Program-made: the position numbers and the translations under genes
Shown: piece by piece, positions 35,995 to 44,649 of the stretch
Layout: each line of letters begins with the position of its first letter
Numbering within the stretch: the stretch's first letter is position 1
Source of the DNA: Tessaracoccus caeni
GTDB lineage: Bacteria; Actinomycetota; Actinomycetes; Propionibacteriales; Propionibacteriaceae
Assembly: GCF_029211185.1 (NCBI RefSeq)
Contig: NZ_JARGDO010000001.1
Location: 97,414-161,413 of the forward strand
Direction: 5' to 3'
Length of the DNA stretch: 64,000 bases
The notes under the pieces: model-generated
Told to the model about the DNA's origin: nothing
Database searches by the model: none
The model's input: the letters and a program-made list of their open reading frames with translations, nothing else

Positions 35995-37899
35995 TTACTC
36001 GACGGTGAGCCCCAGCCGGTAGCGCGCCCCGTCGCCGACCACGTCGACGGTTTGCCTGCGCGGCGAGTAGTAGCTGGTCCACCTCTTGGTGTAGTCATTG
36101 CCCATCGACTTGCCCAGCTGCTGGTCCACGCCCACCAGGATCACGGTGTAGGAGCCGATGCAGTCATCCGGGTCGCCGAAGCCCGAGAGCCAGCTGGTCA
36201 TCTTGTTCCAGACCGAACCGTTGAAGCCCGCCTGGATGTCGTCGATCGCCTTGCCGAGCGTGGAGTAGACGTTGGCCGTGAGCTTGGCGGCCGGTGCCGC
36301 GCGGTCTGCGACCACCTGCTTCTTCTCCACCACCTCGACCAGCCGCTTGGAGAGGTCCTTCGCCGCCTGGTCGATCCGGGAACGGACATTGCCCCAGGAC
36401 GAGTTGTCGCTCTCCATCACCATGGCGAAGGCGCCGAACACCTCGGGATTCATGCCGGCCGCGATATGGGCGGCGCTCATCGTCTCGACACCGTCGAAGG
36501 TCAAGGCGCCGATCGATGCCGGGATATTCGCGCTCCTGCCGGACTTGAGGTGGCCAAGATCCTGCAGGACTCCCGGCCAGAACACCCGCGTGCTGCCCGG
36601 CGTCCCCCACCGCGACCGGAACCCCAGCATGATCACGTAGGGCTCGTCGCCGTTGCTGAAGAGACTGCGCTCCTGAGCCTGGTCGACGGTGAGGGTGGTG
36701 GCGACGATCCTCGCCTTCTTCTTCGGCGGGGCCGGAACCTTCGGCGGGGCCGGCGGAGCCGGAGGCGCCGGCGGCGGCGGAGTCACTTCGAGGGGCGGCG
36801 CGCCCGGGCCGCTGGTGATGTCGGTCCAGGTGCCGTGGCCCCTGCTGCTCCACCCATGATCGGGCATCCACCACGCGGTGTAGATCCGGCCGTCCTTGTC
36901 GGGATAGAACACGTCCTTGTGCTCGTAGCCTCGAGCGGTCGCCGCGAGCGGCGCGTTCGGAGCGAACACGCCTCCGACGGGAATCCAGCTTCCCGCGCCC
37001 TCGTTGATGCTGTACCAGCCCACGTCCTTGGCCCACCAGTTCTGGTAGACGCATCCCGCGGAATCGGCCACGAGGATGTCGAGCTTGTCGGGGGTGCGCG
37101 CGACGACGGCGACCTTCGCCTTCGGCGCGAATGAGCCGCCGATCTCCAGCCACTGGTTGCCGTTCCTCCGGCTGTACCAGTCCTGGGTGACGGTCCACTG
37201 GTTGGTGTAGACCTTGCCGTCCTCGCCGGTGGCGAACAGGTCGACGCTGCCCAGATCCCGGCTGATCGCGGTGATGGGGGTTCCGGGCGCGAACTTGCCG
37301 CCGAGGGACGGCCAGCTCGCGTTGATCCCCGCCCAGTCCTTACCCTCCGACCACCACGAGGTGTAGACCCGCCCATCGGGCCCGACGATGAACAGATCGA
37401 GATTCTGGGGCCCGCGGGAGACCGTCGTCACCGGGCTGTTCGGAACGAAGGCCTGACTGATCGGTCGCAAGGCGAAGTCCGCTTCATGACTGGACCACCC
37501 CTTGCCGCCACCCCAGGTCGCGGTGTAGACGCGGCCGTCCGCACCGGTGGCGAAAAGGTCCATGTGATCGGATGTCCGGCAGACTCCCGCCATGGGTGTC
37601 CCCGGCGCGAAGCCCTTTCCGACCATCCCGAAGCTGACACCGGTGCCTTCCCAGCCGCCGGCTTGGGTCCACCAGCCGTTGCGGACGATACCGTCCTTGT
37701 CGATCGCGAACAGAACCAGATGGTCCGGTCGGCGGCTCATCGCACAGACGACGGTGCCGGGCACGAACTTGCCACCGAGCAACTTCCTCCCGCTCCAGGG
37801 CCACCCCCTCGTCCAGTTCGAGGTATACATTGACCCGTCGGCTCCCACCCAGAACACGTCCTGGGTATCTTTGGTCCTCGCTACGGCGCTGACGTTCAT
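35995..37899 (-). CDS. Beta-propeller (PLL/lectin-like) protein with C-terminal domain of unknown function
   Basis: 634 residues. The N-terminal 375 residues consist of seven or eight repeats of about 48 residues with the pattern DLFxxGxDGRVYTxxWxxGxxW and GGxFAPGTPxxxxSR, a bacterial PLL-like/sialidase-like propeller. A Pro-rich linker (PPPPAPPAPPAPP) joins it to a C-terminal domain of about 230 residues that I do not recognise (IVATTLTVDQAQE ... VFWPGVLQDLGHL ... GSYTVILVGVDQQ). The ATG is fixed by GAGGAG 5 nt upstream, yet there is no signal peptide, membrane helix or sorting motif, so it is cytosolic or leaves by another route. No conserved neighbours. Confidence 0.8.
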   Translation of the reverse strand: MNVSAVARTKDTQDVFWVGADGSMYTSNWTRGWPWSGRKLLGGKFVPGTVVCAMSRRPDHLVLFAIDKDGIVRNGWWTQAGGWEGTGVSFGMVGKGFAPGTPMAGVCRTSDHMDLFATGADGRVYTATWGGGKGWSSHEADFALRPISQAFVPNSPVTTVSRGPQNLDLFIVGPDGRVYTSWWSEGKDWAGINASWPSLGGKFAPGTPITAISRDLGSVDLFATGEDGKVYTNQWTVTQDWYSRRNGNQWLEIGGSFAPKAKVAVVARTPDKLDILVADSAGCVYQNWWAKDVGWYSINEGAGSWIPVGGVFAPNAPLAATARGYEHKDVFYPDKDGRIYTAWWMPDHGWSSRGHGTWTDITSGPGAPPLEVTPPPPAPPAPPAPPKVPAPPKKKARIVATTLTVDQAQERSLFSNGDEPYVIMLGFRSRWGTPGSTRVFWPGVLQDLGHLKSGRSANIPASIGALTFDGVETMSAAHIAAGMNPEVFGAFAMVMESDNSSWGNVRSRIDQAAKDLSKRLVEVVEKKQVVADRAAPAAKLTANVYSTLGKAIDDIQAGFNGSVWNKMTSWLSGFGDPDDCIGSYTVILVGVDQQLGKSMGNDYTKRWTSYYSPRRQTVDVVGDGARYRLGLTVE

Positions 37900-38040
37900 G
37901 GTGTCTCCTCGTCTCTGAGTGGAGGGGTCGCGACGGAAGCTCCTATAGGCTCTCGCGTACCCGGGTGTCTGGAAGGCAAGCTATGAGGCCCGACGGGCCC
38001 GGCGAAAGGGGTGCGCCGAAGAACTGTCGGTGGATCTGCC

Positions 38041-38046
38041 TAGGGT
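38041..38046 (+). promoter_or_regulatory. -10 box of a leaderless promoter (exonuclease-UvrC gene)
   Basis: TAGGGT ends 7 nt before ATG 38054. It lies inside the longer open frame from GTG 38030, which argues for the ATG as the start. Confidence 0.5.
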
Positions 38047-38053
38047 GCCTGCT

Positions 38054-39808
38054 ATGACTGCTCATTCGGCGGGACTTCAACCCAGCTTCGACGACCTCGG
38101 CACTCCCCTGCATGAGGTCCGCTTCGTCGTGGTCGACCTGGAGACCACCGGTTCCAGCACCGAATCGTCCATCACCGAGATCGGCGCGGTCAAGGTGCAG
38201 GGCGGGGAGATTCTCGGCGAGTTCCAAACACTGGTGCGGCCCGATTCCCCCATCCCCGCGATGATCCAGGTGATGACGGGCATCACCAATCAGATGGTGG
38301 CGGGCGCCCCGCGCATCGAGCAGGTGCTCCCCTCGTTCGCGACCTTCGCCGCCGGCTGCGTGCTGGTGGCGCACAACGCGCGCTTCGACGTCGGCTTCCT
38401 CACGCGAGCCTTCGCAGAGGTCGGGCTTGCCTGGCCACGGCCCCAGGTGGTCGACACGGTGGCGCTGGCTCGTTGCGCTCTGCTGCGCGACGAGGTGCGC
38501 AACTGCAAGCTCGCCACTCTCGCTGCCCACTTCCAGGCCACCACCGTGCCCAATCACCGCGCGCTCAGCGACGCCCGGGCCACCGTCGACGTGCTGCACG
38601 GTCTGCTGGAACGGGTGGGCAACCTCGGCGTATCCACGCTGGAGGATCTGACGGAGTTCACGGCCAAGGTGTCGCCCGACCGAAGAGCAAAACGCACCTG
38701 GGCCACCGGGCTGCCCGAGAAGGCCGGCGTCTACTACTTCGTCCACGAGTCGGCCGACCCCCACAAACCCAAGACGGAGGTGCTCTACGTCGGCAAGTCG
38801 AAGTGCCTCCGACGCAGGGTGCGCTCCTACTTCACGGCCGCCGAGACCCGCCCTCGCATCCACGAGATGGTCCGGGTGGCCACCGGCGTGCGCTACGTCG
38901 AATGCGCCACCGAATTGGAGGCCGACGTGCGAGAACTCCGGATGATCGCGGCTTGGGCTCCGAGGTACAACCGCAAGTCCAAGAACCAGCGGGGACTCTC
39001 CTGGCTCAAGCTCACCGACGAGCCGTTCCCGCGGCTGTCCATCGTCCGGCAGGTCAAGGGGGATGCGACGGTGTTCGGCCCGTTCCGCGGCGCCGGAGCC
39101 GCCCGTGAAGCCGCCGCCACCCTGTACGACGCGTTCGCGCTACGACAATGCACGGGGCGTCTCTCCGCCCGCACCGCCTCTCCGGCCTGCGCGCTCGCGG
39201 AGTTGGGGCGCTGCTCCGCACCGTGTCAGCTCGGCGACGCCGCCCGGGACTATCCGCAGGTGGTGGCGCGACTGCGCGACGCGTGGGACCAGGACGTGCG
39301 TCCCGTGCTGCGGGGCTCCGCGGAACGGCTGGCCAAGCTGGTCGCCCAGCAGCGCTACGAGGAGGCCGGTGAGATCGCCGCGCGCATTCAGTCGTATTAC
39401 CGCACCAGTCTGCGCTATCACCGGTTCCGTTCGATCGCCCGCTGCCCGCAGCTGGTGGCCGCGGCCCCGGGCGCGGCCGGCTGGGACATCCATGTGATCC
39501 GCTTCGGGAAGCTCGCCGCCGCCACCACCGCGCCGTCGTCACGGGTGCTCGACGCGGCCGCCGACGCCATCGCGACGGCAGAGACCGTGCCCCAGCCGCC
39601 GGCCGGGCTCCCCGCGGGCAGCGTCGAGGAATGCGGAAAAATCGCCGCCTGGCTCGAGCTTCCGGGAATCCGGTTGCTGGAGACAGACGGCGATTGGAGT
39701 TGGCCGGTCGGAGCAGGACTCCGACCCGAAGACCTTGCCCGGGAGCTACTGGGCGATCAGGCGACGGTGACCGAGGTGATGACCACCGGCTCCAGCGGGC
39801 GGTCGTAG
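38054..39808 (+). CDS. DEDDh exonuclease fused to UvrC-type GIY-YIG domain
   Basis: 584 residues. The N-terminal third is a DnaQ-like 3'-5' exonuclease: VDLETTG (Asp, Glu), HNARFDVGF (Asp), [10 protein letters not shown] (His, Asp). Next comes a UvrC N-terminal GIY-YIG nuclease (AGVYYF ... VLYVGKS, Arg in LRRRVRSYF, Glu in [10 protein letters not shown]), a UvrC-type Cys region (RQCTGR ... [15 protein letters not shown], likely Fe-S), and a UVR helix pair ([16 protein letters not shown]). The UvrC C-terminal RNase H-like nuclease and HhH domains are absent, so it resembles a Cho-type single-incision nuclease with an attached exonuclease. Matches mycobacterial Rv2191 in position. Its 3' end overlaps the convergent cyclophilin gene by 52 bp. 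Confidence 0.9.
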   Translation: MTAHSAGLQPSFDDLGTPLHEVRFVVVDLETTGSSTESSITEIGAVKVQGGEILGEFQTLVRPDSPIPAMIQVMTGITNQMVAGAPRIEQVLPSFATFAAGCVLVAHNARFDVGFLTRAFAEVGLAWPRPQVVDTVALARCALLRDEVRNCKLATLAAHFQATTVPNHRALSDARATVDVLHGLLERVGNLGVSTLEDLTEFTAKVSPDRRAKRTWATGLPEKAGVYYFVHESADPHKPKTEVLYVGKSKCLRRRVRSYFTAAETRPRIHEMVRVATGVRYVECATELEADVRELRMIAAWAPRYNRKSKNQRGLSWLKLTDEPFPRLSIVRQVKGDATVFGPFRGAGAAREAAATLYDAFALRQCTGRLSARTASPACALAELGRCSAPCQLGDAARDYPQVVARLRDAWDQDVRPVLRGSAERLAKLVAQQRYEEAGEIAARIQSYYRTSLRYHRFRSIARCPQLVAAAPGAAGWDIHVIRFGKLAAATTAPSSRVLDAAADAIATAETVPQPPAGLPAGSVEECGKIAAWLELPGIRLLETDGDWSWPVGAGLRPEDLARELLGDQATVTEVMTTGSSGRS

Positions 39809-40266
39809 CGGTCGGTGCGGGTGGTCGCGATGGCGTCCACCACGGCCTTCGAGGCCTCGTCGGTGACCTCGCCGAAGATGGTGTGACGACGGTTGAGGTG
39901 CGGCGTCTGGGTGACGGTGATGAAGAACTGCGAGCCATTGGTGCCGGGCCCGGCGTTGGCCATCGCCAGCAGGTAGGGACGGTTGAACTGCAGCTCGGGG
40001 TGGAACTCGTCGGCGAAGGTGTAGCCGGGGCCGCCACGGCCGTCGCCGCGCGGGCAACCGCCCTGGATCATGAAGCCGTCGATCACGCGGTGGAAGCCCA
40101 GTCCGTCGTAGAACGGCTCGGTGCTCTTCTCGCCGGTCTCCGCGTCCAGGTATTCCTTCGTGCCCTGGGCGAGGCCCACGAAGTTCGCCACCGTCTTGGG
40201 GGCGTGGTTCTCGAACAGCTCGATGACGATGTCACCGGAGGTGGTGTGCAGCGTGGCGGTGCTCAC
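39757..40266 (-). CDS. ppiA: Cyclophilin-type peptidyl-prolyl isomerase
   Basis: 169 residues, cytosolic (no signal peptide). Cyclophilin motifs: [29 protein letters not shown] with catalytic Arg, [12 protein letters not shown], and HTIFGEV. Start: AGAAAGG directly abuts ATG 40272, leaving no spacer, so GTG 40266, 5 nt from that site, is the true start. The last 52 bp run under the end of the convergent exonuclease-UvrC gene. Confidence 0.95.
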   Translation of the reverse strand: MSTATLHTTSGDIVIELFENHAPKTVANFVGLAQGTKEYLDAETGEKSTEPFYDGLGFHRVIDGFMIQGGCPRGDGRGGPGYTFADEFHPELQFNRPYLLAMANAGPGTNGSQFFITVTQTPHLNRRHTIFGEVTDEASKAVVDAIATTRTDRYDRPLEPVVITSVTVA

Positions 40267-40354
40267 AAGCATCCTTTCTCATCCGGGGCACGGCCCCGAG
40301 GGTTGAGGTACTCGGAGCACTCTAGTGCCAATCCGCGGGTTCATCGATATGCGC

Positions 40355-40382
40355 TTGTCTGAACGTCTTTATTAGGTAGCGT
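40355..40382 (+). promoter_or_regulatory. Promoter of the sunset-domain gene
   Basis: TTGTCT (40355-40360), 16-nt spacer, TAGCGT (40377-40382); leader of about 40 nt with GGGAGG before the GTG start. Confidence 0.55.
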
Positions 40383-40428
40383 TGAGCTTGCTCGAGCACG
40401 AGCCCTACAAAAACACTGGGAGGAACTT

Positions 40429-41298
40429 GTGAAGACGTCACAAGAGCTACGGAAGGCCGCCGCCGACTCCGCGTCTGCCGCCGCCGAGTACGGGCAGCAC
40501 GCCCTCAAGGAGGGCCTGGAACTGGCCAAGGACGGCTTGGACCACGCCCAAGAACTACTGCAGCAGGCAACCGAGCAGGCCGCGCCTCTGCTCAAGGAGG
40601 CAAAGGTCCGCAGCGCGGACTTCGCCTCACGCCAGCTCGACGCTGCCGAGCCGCATATCAAGAGCGCTCTCGACAAGGTGACCCCTGTCGTCGAGGCCGC
40701 GAGGGAAAAGGTCTCCGACGAGATCCTGCCCAAGCTGCAGGACGCCCTGCACGCTGCAGCGGAGCATCCCGTCGTGGCTGCCCCCCTTGCCGCCGCGGGC
40801 ATCGAGGTTGCCAAGCCCAAGAAGAAGTCCAAGCTCAAGGCCTTCGGCAAGGTTCTAGCCGTCGGCGCCCTGGTCGCCGGTGCATTGGCGGCTGTGCGGC
40901 ACTTCCTCGCCCCCAAGGACGACGGGTGGACCGCCCACGAGCCGTCCCGCGCGTACGTCAACAACAATGACACCTTCGCCACCGCTGCGAAGGTCGCCAC
41001 CGAAAGCGCGTCGGAGGAGCCCGAGCAGGAGCCGCAGCCGGCTCATGCCGCGTCCCCCGACGAGGAGGAGGCGATCAGCGAGATGCTGGCCGAGGGCGCG
41101 CCCGAGCAGGGGCAGACCTACGGAGAAGGCGCCTACCTTGGCACCGAGCCGCCCGAGGGCTTCACGATCAAGGGCAACGAGCGTTCCAAGAAATATCACC
41201 TGCCCGGCTCCGGTGGCTATGAGCGCACCAACGCAGAGGTCTGGTTCAACTCAGAGGAAGCAGCCGAGGCCGCGGGCTTCACCAAGGCCCAGCGCTGA
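40429..41298 (+). CDS. Amphipathic-helix protein with one membrane helix and C-terminal sunset-type domain
   Basis: 289 residues. Residues 1-125 form Ala/Glu/Lys-rich amphipathic helices (repeated [19 protein letters not shown]-type heptads), like DUF5324/apolipoprotein-like actinobacterial proteins. A short basic stretch (KPKKKSKLK) precedes a hydrophobic segment around 143-160. After an acidic linker, the C-terminal domain has [14 protein letters not shown] and [16 protein letters not shown], the sunset-type motif (family name from memory). GTG start, GGGAGG 5 nt upstream. Likely a membrane-surface scaffold, but the function is unknown. Confidence 0.8.
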   Translation: MKTSQELRKAAADSASAAAEYGQHALKEGLELAKDGLDHAQELLQQATEQAAPLLKEAKVRSADFASRQLDAAEPHIKSALDKVTPVVEAAREKVSDEILPKLQDALHAAAEHPVVAAPLAAAGIEVAKPKKKSKLKAFGKVLAVGALVAGALAAVRHFLAPKDDGWTAHEPSRAYVNNNDTFATAAKVATESASEEPEQEPQPAHAASPDEEEAISEMLAEGAPEQGQTYGEGAYLGTEPPEGFTIKGNERSKKYHLPGSGGYERTNAEVWFNSEEAAEAAGFTKAQR

Positions 41299-41317
41299 GT
41301 TTCCCCTTACACACACC

Positions 41318-41356
41318 GTGCCGCCCCGATGACGTCGGGGCGGCACGGCCTGTTTT
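41318..41356 (+). terminator. Rho-independent terminator after the sunset-domain gene
   Basis: 12-bp perfect GC stem (41318-41329 with 41335-41346), 5-nt loop, then cggcctgtttta. Confidence 0.85.
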
Positions 41357-41412
41357 ACCTGGTTTTCCCCAGGCTCGGGCTCCGAGGCTGGCCTCATGCC
41401 CCGGTCGACGGC

Positions 41413-41418
41413 TAGCCT
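41413..41418 (+). promoter_or_regulatory. -10 box of a leaderless promoter (prepilin peptidase)
   Basis: TAGCCT ends 6 nt before ATG 41425, with no ribosome-binding site between. Confidence 0.5.
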
Positions 41419-41424
41419 CGCCGC

Positions 41425-42132
41425 ATGTGGCCGACCGTCCTCCCCTCCGCATCGATCGTGGTGCCGGTGGCGGCGATGCTGGTCGCGGTGGTGGCGTCCG
41501 CCACGCTCGGATTCTTCGTCCCTCGCATCGCGCCGCCGGAGGCCTCTGACGAGCAGGATGAGCCGGCGCCTAACTACGCGTCGCTCGCCACCCGCGGTGC
41601 GGTCGTGGGGATCGGCGCGTTCACCTTCGCCGTCGCCTTGACGCTGTGGGTGGTGCCCGTCGCCTTCTGGCCGCTGTGGGTGCCCTATCTCGCGTTCGGC
41701 GCGCCGCTGGTCTACGTCGACCTGCGCACCACCTACCTGCCGAAAAGGCTGAGTGGGGTCATGCAGGGCGCGATGCTCGTCGGGTTGATCCTGACCGCAC
41801 TGCTCTCCCCAAGCGGAGCCGTGGCCGCGGTGCTGGGCGGCGCGGCCTTCGCCGGCCTGTTCTGGCTGATCTGGCGGTTCAGCCGATCGTTCGGGTTCGG
41901 CGACGTGCGGCTCGCCGCTCCGGTGGGCGCTGTGGCGGCCGCCAGCGATGCGAACCCGCTCCTGGTCGTGCAGGGGTGGGTGCTGGCGTTGTTCGTCGGC
42001 ACCCTGCTCGGAGCGGTCGCAGGCGTGGTGTGGAGCGCCATCCGGCGACGCCGGGGCGGCCCCTCCTACTTCCCGTACGGACCCTGGCTGTGGTTGGGAC
42101 CGATCATCGCGCTGCCGCTCAGCGGTTGGTGA
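41425..42132 (+). CDS. A24-type prepilin peptidase-like membrane protein
   Basis: 235 residues with six or seven transmembrane helices. Both catalytic Asp motifs of type IV prepilin peptidases are present: YVDLRTTYLPKRL (D-hydrophobic-x4-LP type) and GFGDVRLAAPVGA (GxGDxxL). The N-terminal methyltransferase domain of full PilD is missing, as in TadV/archaeal-type enzymes. No pilin, pilus ATPase or tad gene is in the window, so its substrate is elsewhere. The 3' end overlaps the convergent trpD stop by 14 bp. Confidence 0.87.
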   Translation: MWPTVLPSASIVVPVAAMLVAVVASATLGFFVPRIAPPEASDEQDEPAPNYASLATRGAVVGIGAFTFAVALTLWVVPVAFWPLWVPYLAFGAPLVYVDLRTTYLPKRLSGVMQGAMLVGLILTALLSPSGAVAAVLGGAAFAGLFWLIWRFSRSFGFGDVRLAAPVGAVAAASDANPLLVVQGWVLALFVGTLLGAVAGVVWSAIRRRRGGPSYFPYGPWLWLGPIIALPLSGW

Positions 42133-43156
42133 GCTCCACCCAGCGGTCCAGAGTCGCAGCCGCGGCTCCGGAGTCGATCGCCTCGCCCACTTCGTCGAGC
42201 AGGTCGGCCAGCTGGTCCTCCAGCGGAACCACATGGCTCACACCGCGGTAGGCCAGCAGGGCCGCCGACGCGTTCAGCACGGTGATGTCGCGCACGGCGT
42301 CGCGCTTGCCGGCCACCAGGTCGAGCACGACCTGAGCGTTGTGCGCGGGATCGCCACCCTGCAGGTCGGCTGGCGCTGCGGGCTTCATGCCGAGCCGCTG
42401 CGGATCGACCGACGTGCGGTGCACGCGACCGTCCGAGACCAGCCACACGTCCGACGACGACGTGGTGGTCAGCTCGTCCAAACCGTCGAACCCGCGGAAC
42501 ACCAGGCCGCGCGAGCCGCGCCCAGCGAGCACCCGCGCGATCACGGGCGCGACGTCGTCGTTGGCCACGCCCAGCGCCATGGCCAGCGGCCGGGCGGGGT
42601 TGGCGAGCGGGCCGAGGAAGTTGAAGGTGGTCTGGATGCCCAGCGCCTTGCGCACCCCGCCCACGTTCTTCATGGCCGGGTGGTACATCTGCGCGAAGAG
42701 GAAGACGATGCCCACCTCGTCGAGGATTCTCTGCTGCGACGCAGGCTGGGCCATCACGTTGACGCCGAGGGCCTCGAGAGTGTCGGCGGTGCCCGACATC
42801 GACGACGCGGCCCGCGAGCCGTGCTTGACCACCTTCGCTCCGGCGGCGGCGGCCACGATCGCGGCCATCGTCGAGACGTTGACGGTGTTCGCCCGATCGC
42901 CACCGGTGCCGACGATATCGACCGCCTCACGGTCCAGGCTGATCGGCAGGGCGTTGCTCAGCATCGCGTCCGCGAGGCCGACGATCTCGTCCTCGGTCTC
43001 CCCCTTGGCGCGCAGCGCCGTCAGGAGGGCGGCCACCTGCACGTCGGATGCCCGTCCGTTGAAGATCTCGTTGAGCGCCCAGGTGGCTGCTTCGACCTCC
43101 AGGCCCTCGCTGCGCACCAGACCCGTCAGGATCTCCGGCCACGAATGCGGCGACAT
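42119..43156 (-). CDS. trpD: Anthranilate phosphoribosyltransferase
   Basis: Second step of the tryptophan branch: anthranilate plus PRPP to phosphoribosyl-anthranilate. 345 residues. Motifs: DIVGTGGDRANTVNVST (PRPP-binding GTGGD), KHGSRAASSMSGTADTLEALG in two parts, FLFAQMYHPAMKNVGGVRK, and TTFNFLGPLANPA. ATG 43156 overlaps the upstream stop (TGATG). No other trp genes nearby; it is isolated beside respiratory genes, as in mycobacteria. Confidence 0.97.
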   Translation of the reverse strand: MSPHSWPEILTGLVRSEGLEVEAATWALNEIFNGRASDVQVAALLTALRAKGETEDEIVGLADAMLSNALPISLDREAVDIVGTGGDRANTVNVSTMAAIVAAAAGAKVVKHGSRAASSMSGTADTLEALGVNVMAQPASQQRILDEVGIVFLFAQMYHPAMKNVGGVRKALGIQTTFNFLGPLANPARPLAMALGVANDDVAPVIARVLAGRGSRGLVFRGFDGLDELTTTSSSDVWLVSDGRVHRTSVDPQRLGMKPAAPADLQGGDPAHNAQVVLDLVAGKRDAVRDITVLNASAALLAYRGVSHVVPLEDQLADLLDEVGEAIDSGAAAATLDRWVELTNR

Positions 43157-43569
43157 CAGCCCACCTGCGCCAAACGGTCGCGCAGCAGGTTGGCGGCCTG
43201 CTCCGGCAGCTGGAAGGGATCGAGCGGGTAGGGGGCGACGGCGTCGGCGCGCGACCACGTGGCCAGCCAGGAGTCGACCTGACGCACCACGAGCAGCAGC
43301 ACGGGCGGGCAGTTCGCCACCTCGTCCTTGACCTGGTAGGCCACGCCGAAGCCGCCGGCGGGGCGGGCCTCGCCGTCGAGGATCAGGAGGCTGTAGTTCT
43401 CGTCCGAGTCGAGCGCCTTCAGCAGCGCCGGCACGGTCGCCACCTCGAAGATCTCGATCTCGGCCAGATCGGCGGCGACCTTCCTCCCCAGCGTCAGCCG
43501 CACCTGCTCGCGCACCGTGCGATCGTCGGAGTAGAGCAGCACCTTCAGCGGCGCACCGGCTTCACTCAT
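43156..43569 (-). CDS. Stand-alone receiver-like domain protein
   Basis: 137 residues with the alpha/beta pattern of a response-regulator receiver: LKVLLYSDDRTVREQV (acidic pair), LLILDGEARPAGGFG with an Asp at the phospho-acceptor place. The conserved Lys is not evident (ADAVAPYPLDP instead), and there is no output domain. ATG 43569 is chosen because GGAGGAAGG lies upstream; it overlaps the ctaG stop by 8 bp and is coupled by TGATG to trpD. A regulator acting by protein contact is possible; function unknown. Confidence 0.8.
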   Translation of the reverse strand: MSEAGAPLKVLLYSDDRTVREQVRLTLGRKVAADLAEIEIFEVATVPALLKALDSDENYSLLILDGEARPAGGFGVAYQVKDEVANCPPVLLLVVRQVDSWLATWSRADAVAPYPLDPFQLPEQAANLLRDRLAQVG

Positions 43570-44557
43570 CTTGGATTCCTTCCTCCGGATGGGAGTCCTG
43601 TCCTGGGCCATCGTAGCGAGCGGCGGCGCGCTTGGCTTCTTCGGCCTCCTCCCTGTCCAGTGCGCGGTCGATCCGTTTCGCCTCGCGGTTCGAGTCCTTG
43701 ATCCATTGGATGAAGATCAGCACCATCGCCGCGAGCATCGTGAGGTCGCCGGTGGCCCACATGAGACCGCCGGCGAGGTTCTGGTCGCGCAGCGGGCTCG
43801 GCCCCCAGGCGCGATCGAACGAGAGGTACCAGTCCTCGGCGATCAGGTTCTTCGATCCCATGATGATCACCCCGAGGAACGCATGGAAGGGCATGGTGAG
43901 GAGGAACAGCAGGATGCGGATCGGGTAGGGCATCTTGATCGGGACGGGGTCGACGCCGAGCAGCGGGAAGAAGAACAGGCACCCCATGGTGATCATCCAG
44001 AAGTGCAGCAGATCGTGGTGGACGTCGCTGCGCAGCGTGAGCTCGTACCAGCCGGTGAAGTAGAGCGCGAACGGCGTGCCGACCATGAAGGCCGTCGTCA
44101 ACGGCGGGAACAGCAGCACTTTGGCGAATCGCGAGTGCAGCAGTCCCAGCAGCAGCTGTCGGGGTTTGGGCGCGAGGGTGCGCAGCGCCAGGGTCATGGG
44201 AGCTCCATAGACCAGGAACGGCGGCGCGATCATGGAGAACAACATGTGCTGGACCATGTGGATCCAGAACAGCACCGTGTCGTAGGCACCGATCGAACTG
44301 AACATCGCCACCGCGAGCACACCGAGCCCCAGCAGGAACAAAACGGTCCGGTGCATCGGCCAGCTGTCTCCGCGACGGTGCAATCGATGCACGCCGTAGA
44401 GGTAGAGTCCAGCGACGAGGAGCAGCATCAGAACCGGGAACCATTGGAAGTCCCAGGCAGTCAGATAACGCCATCCCTCCAACGGCGCGAGGGCGTCGTC
44501 GGGCTTGGCGTGAAGGGGAAGAAACTGGGGCAACGGGGCCGCGAGCATGTGCTGCAT
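43562..44557 (-). CDS. ctaG: Cytochrome c oxidase assembly protein, CtaG/caa3 type
   Basis: 331 residues with seven transmembrane helices. His/Met-rich membrane motifs such as FWIHMVQHMLFSMIAPPFLV and HHDLLHFWMITMGCLFF fit the CtaG (caa3-type) family, needed for copper insertion or oxidase assembly. A charged C-terminal tail (residues 290-331) is cytosolic. Start ATG 44557 (MQHMLAAPLPQF) has GGAAGG about 11 nt upstream; the frame extends to 44596 without support. Divergent from ctaE, 92 bp away, which fits a shared role in aa3 oxidase biogenesis. Confidence 0.87.
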   Translation of the reverse strand: MQHMLAAPLPQFLPLHAKPDDALAPLEGWRYLTAWDFQWFPVLMLLLVAGLYLYGVHRLHRRGDSWPMHRTVLFLLGLGVLAVAMFSSIGAYDTVLFWIHMVQHMLFSMIAPPFLVYGAPMTLALRTLAPKPRQLLLGLLHSRFAKVLLFPPLTTAFMVGTPFALYFTGWYELTLRSDVHHDLLHFWMITMGCLFFFPLLGVDPVPIKMPYPIRILLFLLTMPFHAFLGVIIMGSKNLIAEDWYLSFDRAWGPSPLRDQNLAGGLMWATGDLTMLAAMVLIFIQWIKDSNREAKRIDRALDREEAEEAKRAAARYDGPGQDSHPEEGIQDE

Positions 44558-44614
44558 TATCCCACTGCCTTCCAAGAGATCGGAGGGGGGTGCCACTTAA
44601 TCCTGTGAGTTGGC

Positions 44615-44643
44615 GTGACCTCGCAGCGTTTTGCCGCAATAAT
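44615..44643 (+). promoter_or_regulatory. Leaderless promoter of ctaE-qcrCAB
   Basis: GTGACC (44615-44620), 17-nt spacer, AATAAT (44638-44643), then 6 nt to GTG 44650. Places transcription start at the start codon of ctaE. Confidence 0.55.
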
Positions 44644-44649
44644 GACTGC

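Noticed and set aside
38030-38053. GTG 38030 as the start of the exonuclease-UvrC gene
   Set aside because: The added residues include a TAGGGT -10 box placed 7 nt before ATG 38054; no ribosome-binding site before the GTG.
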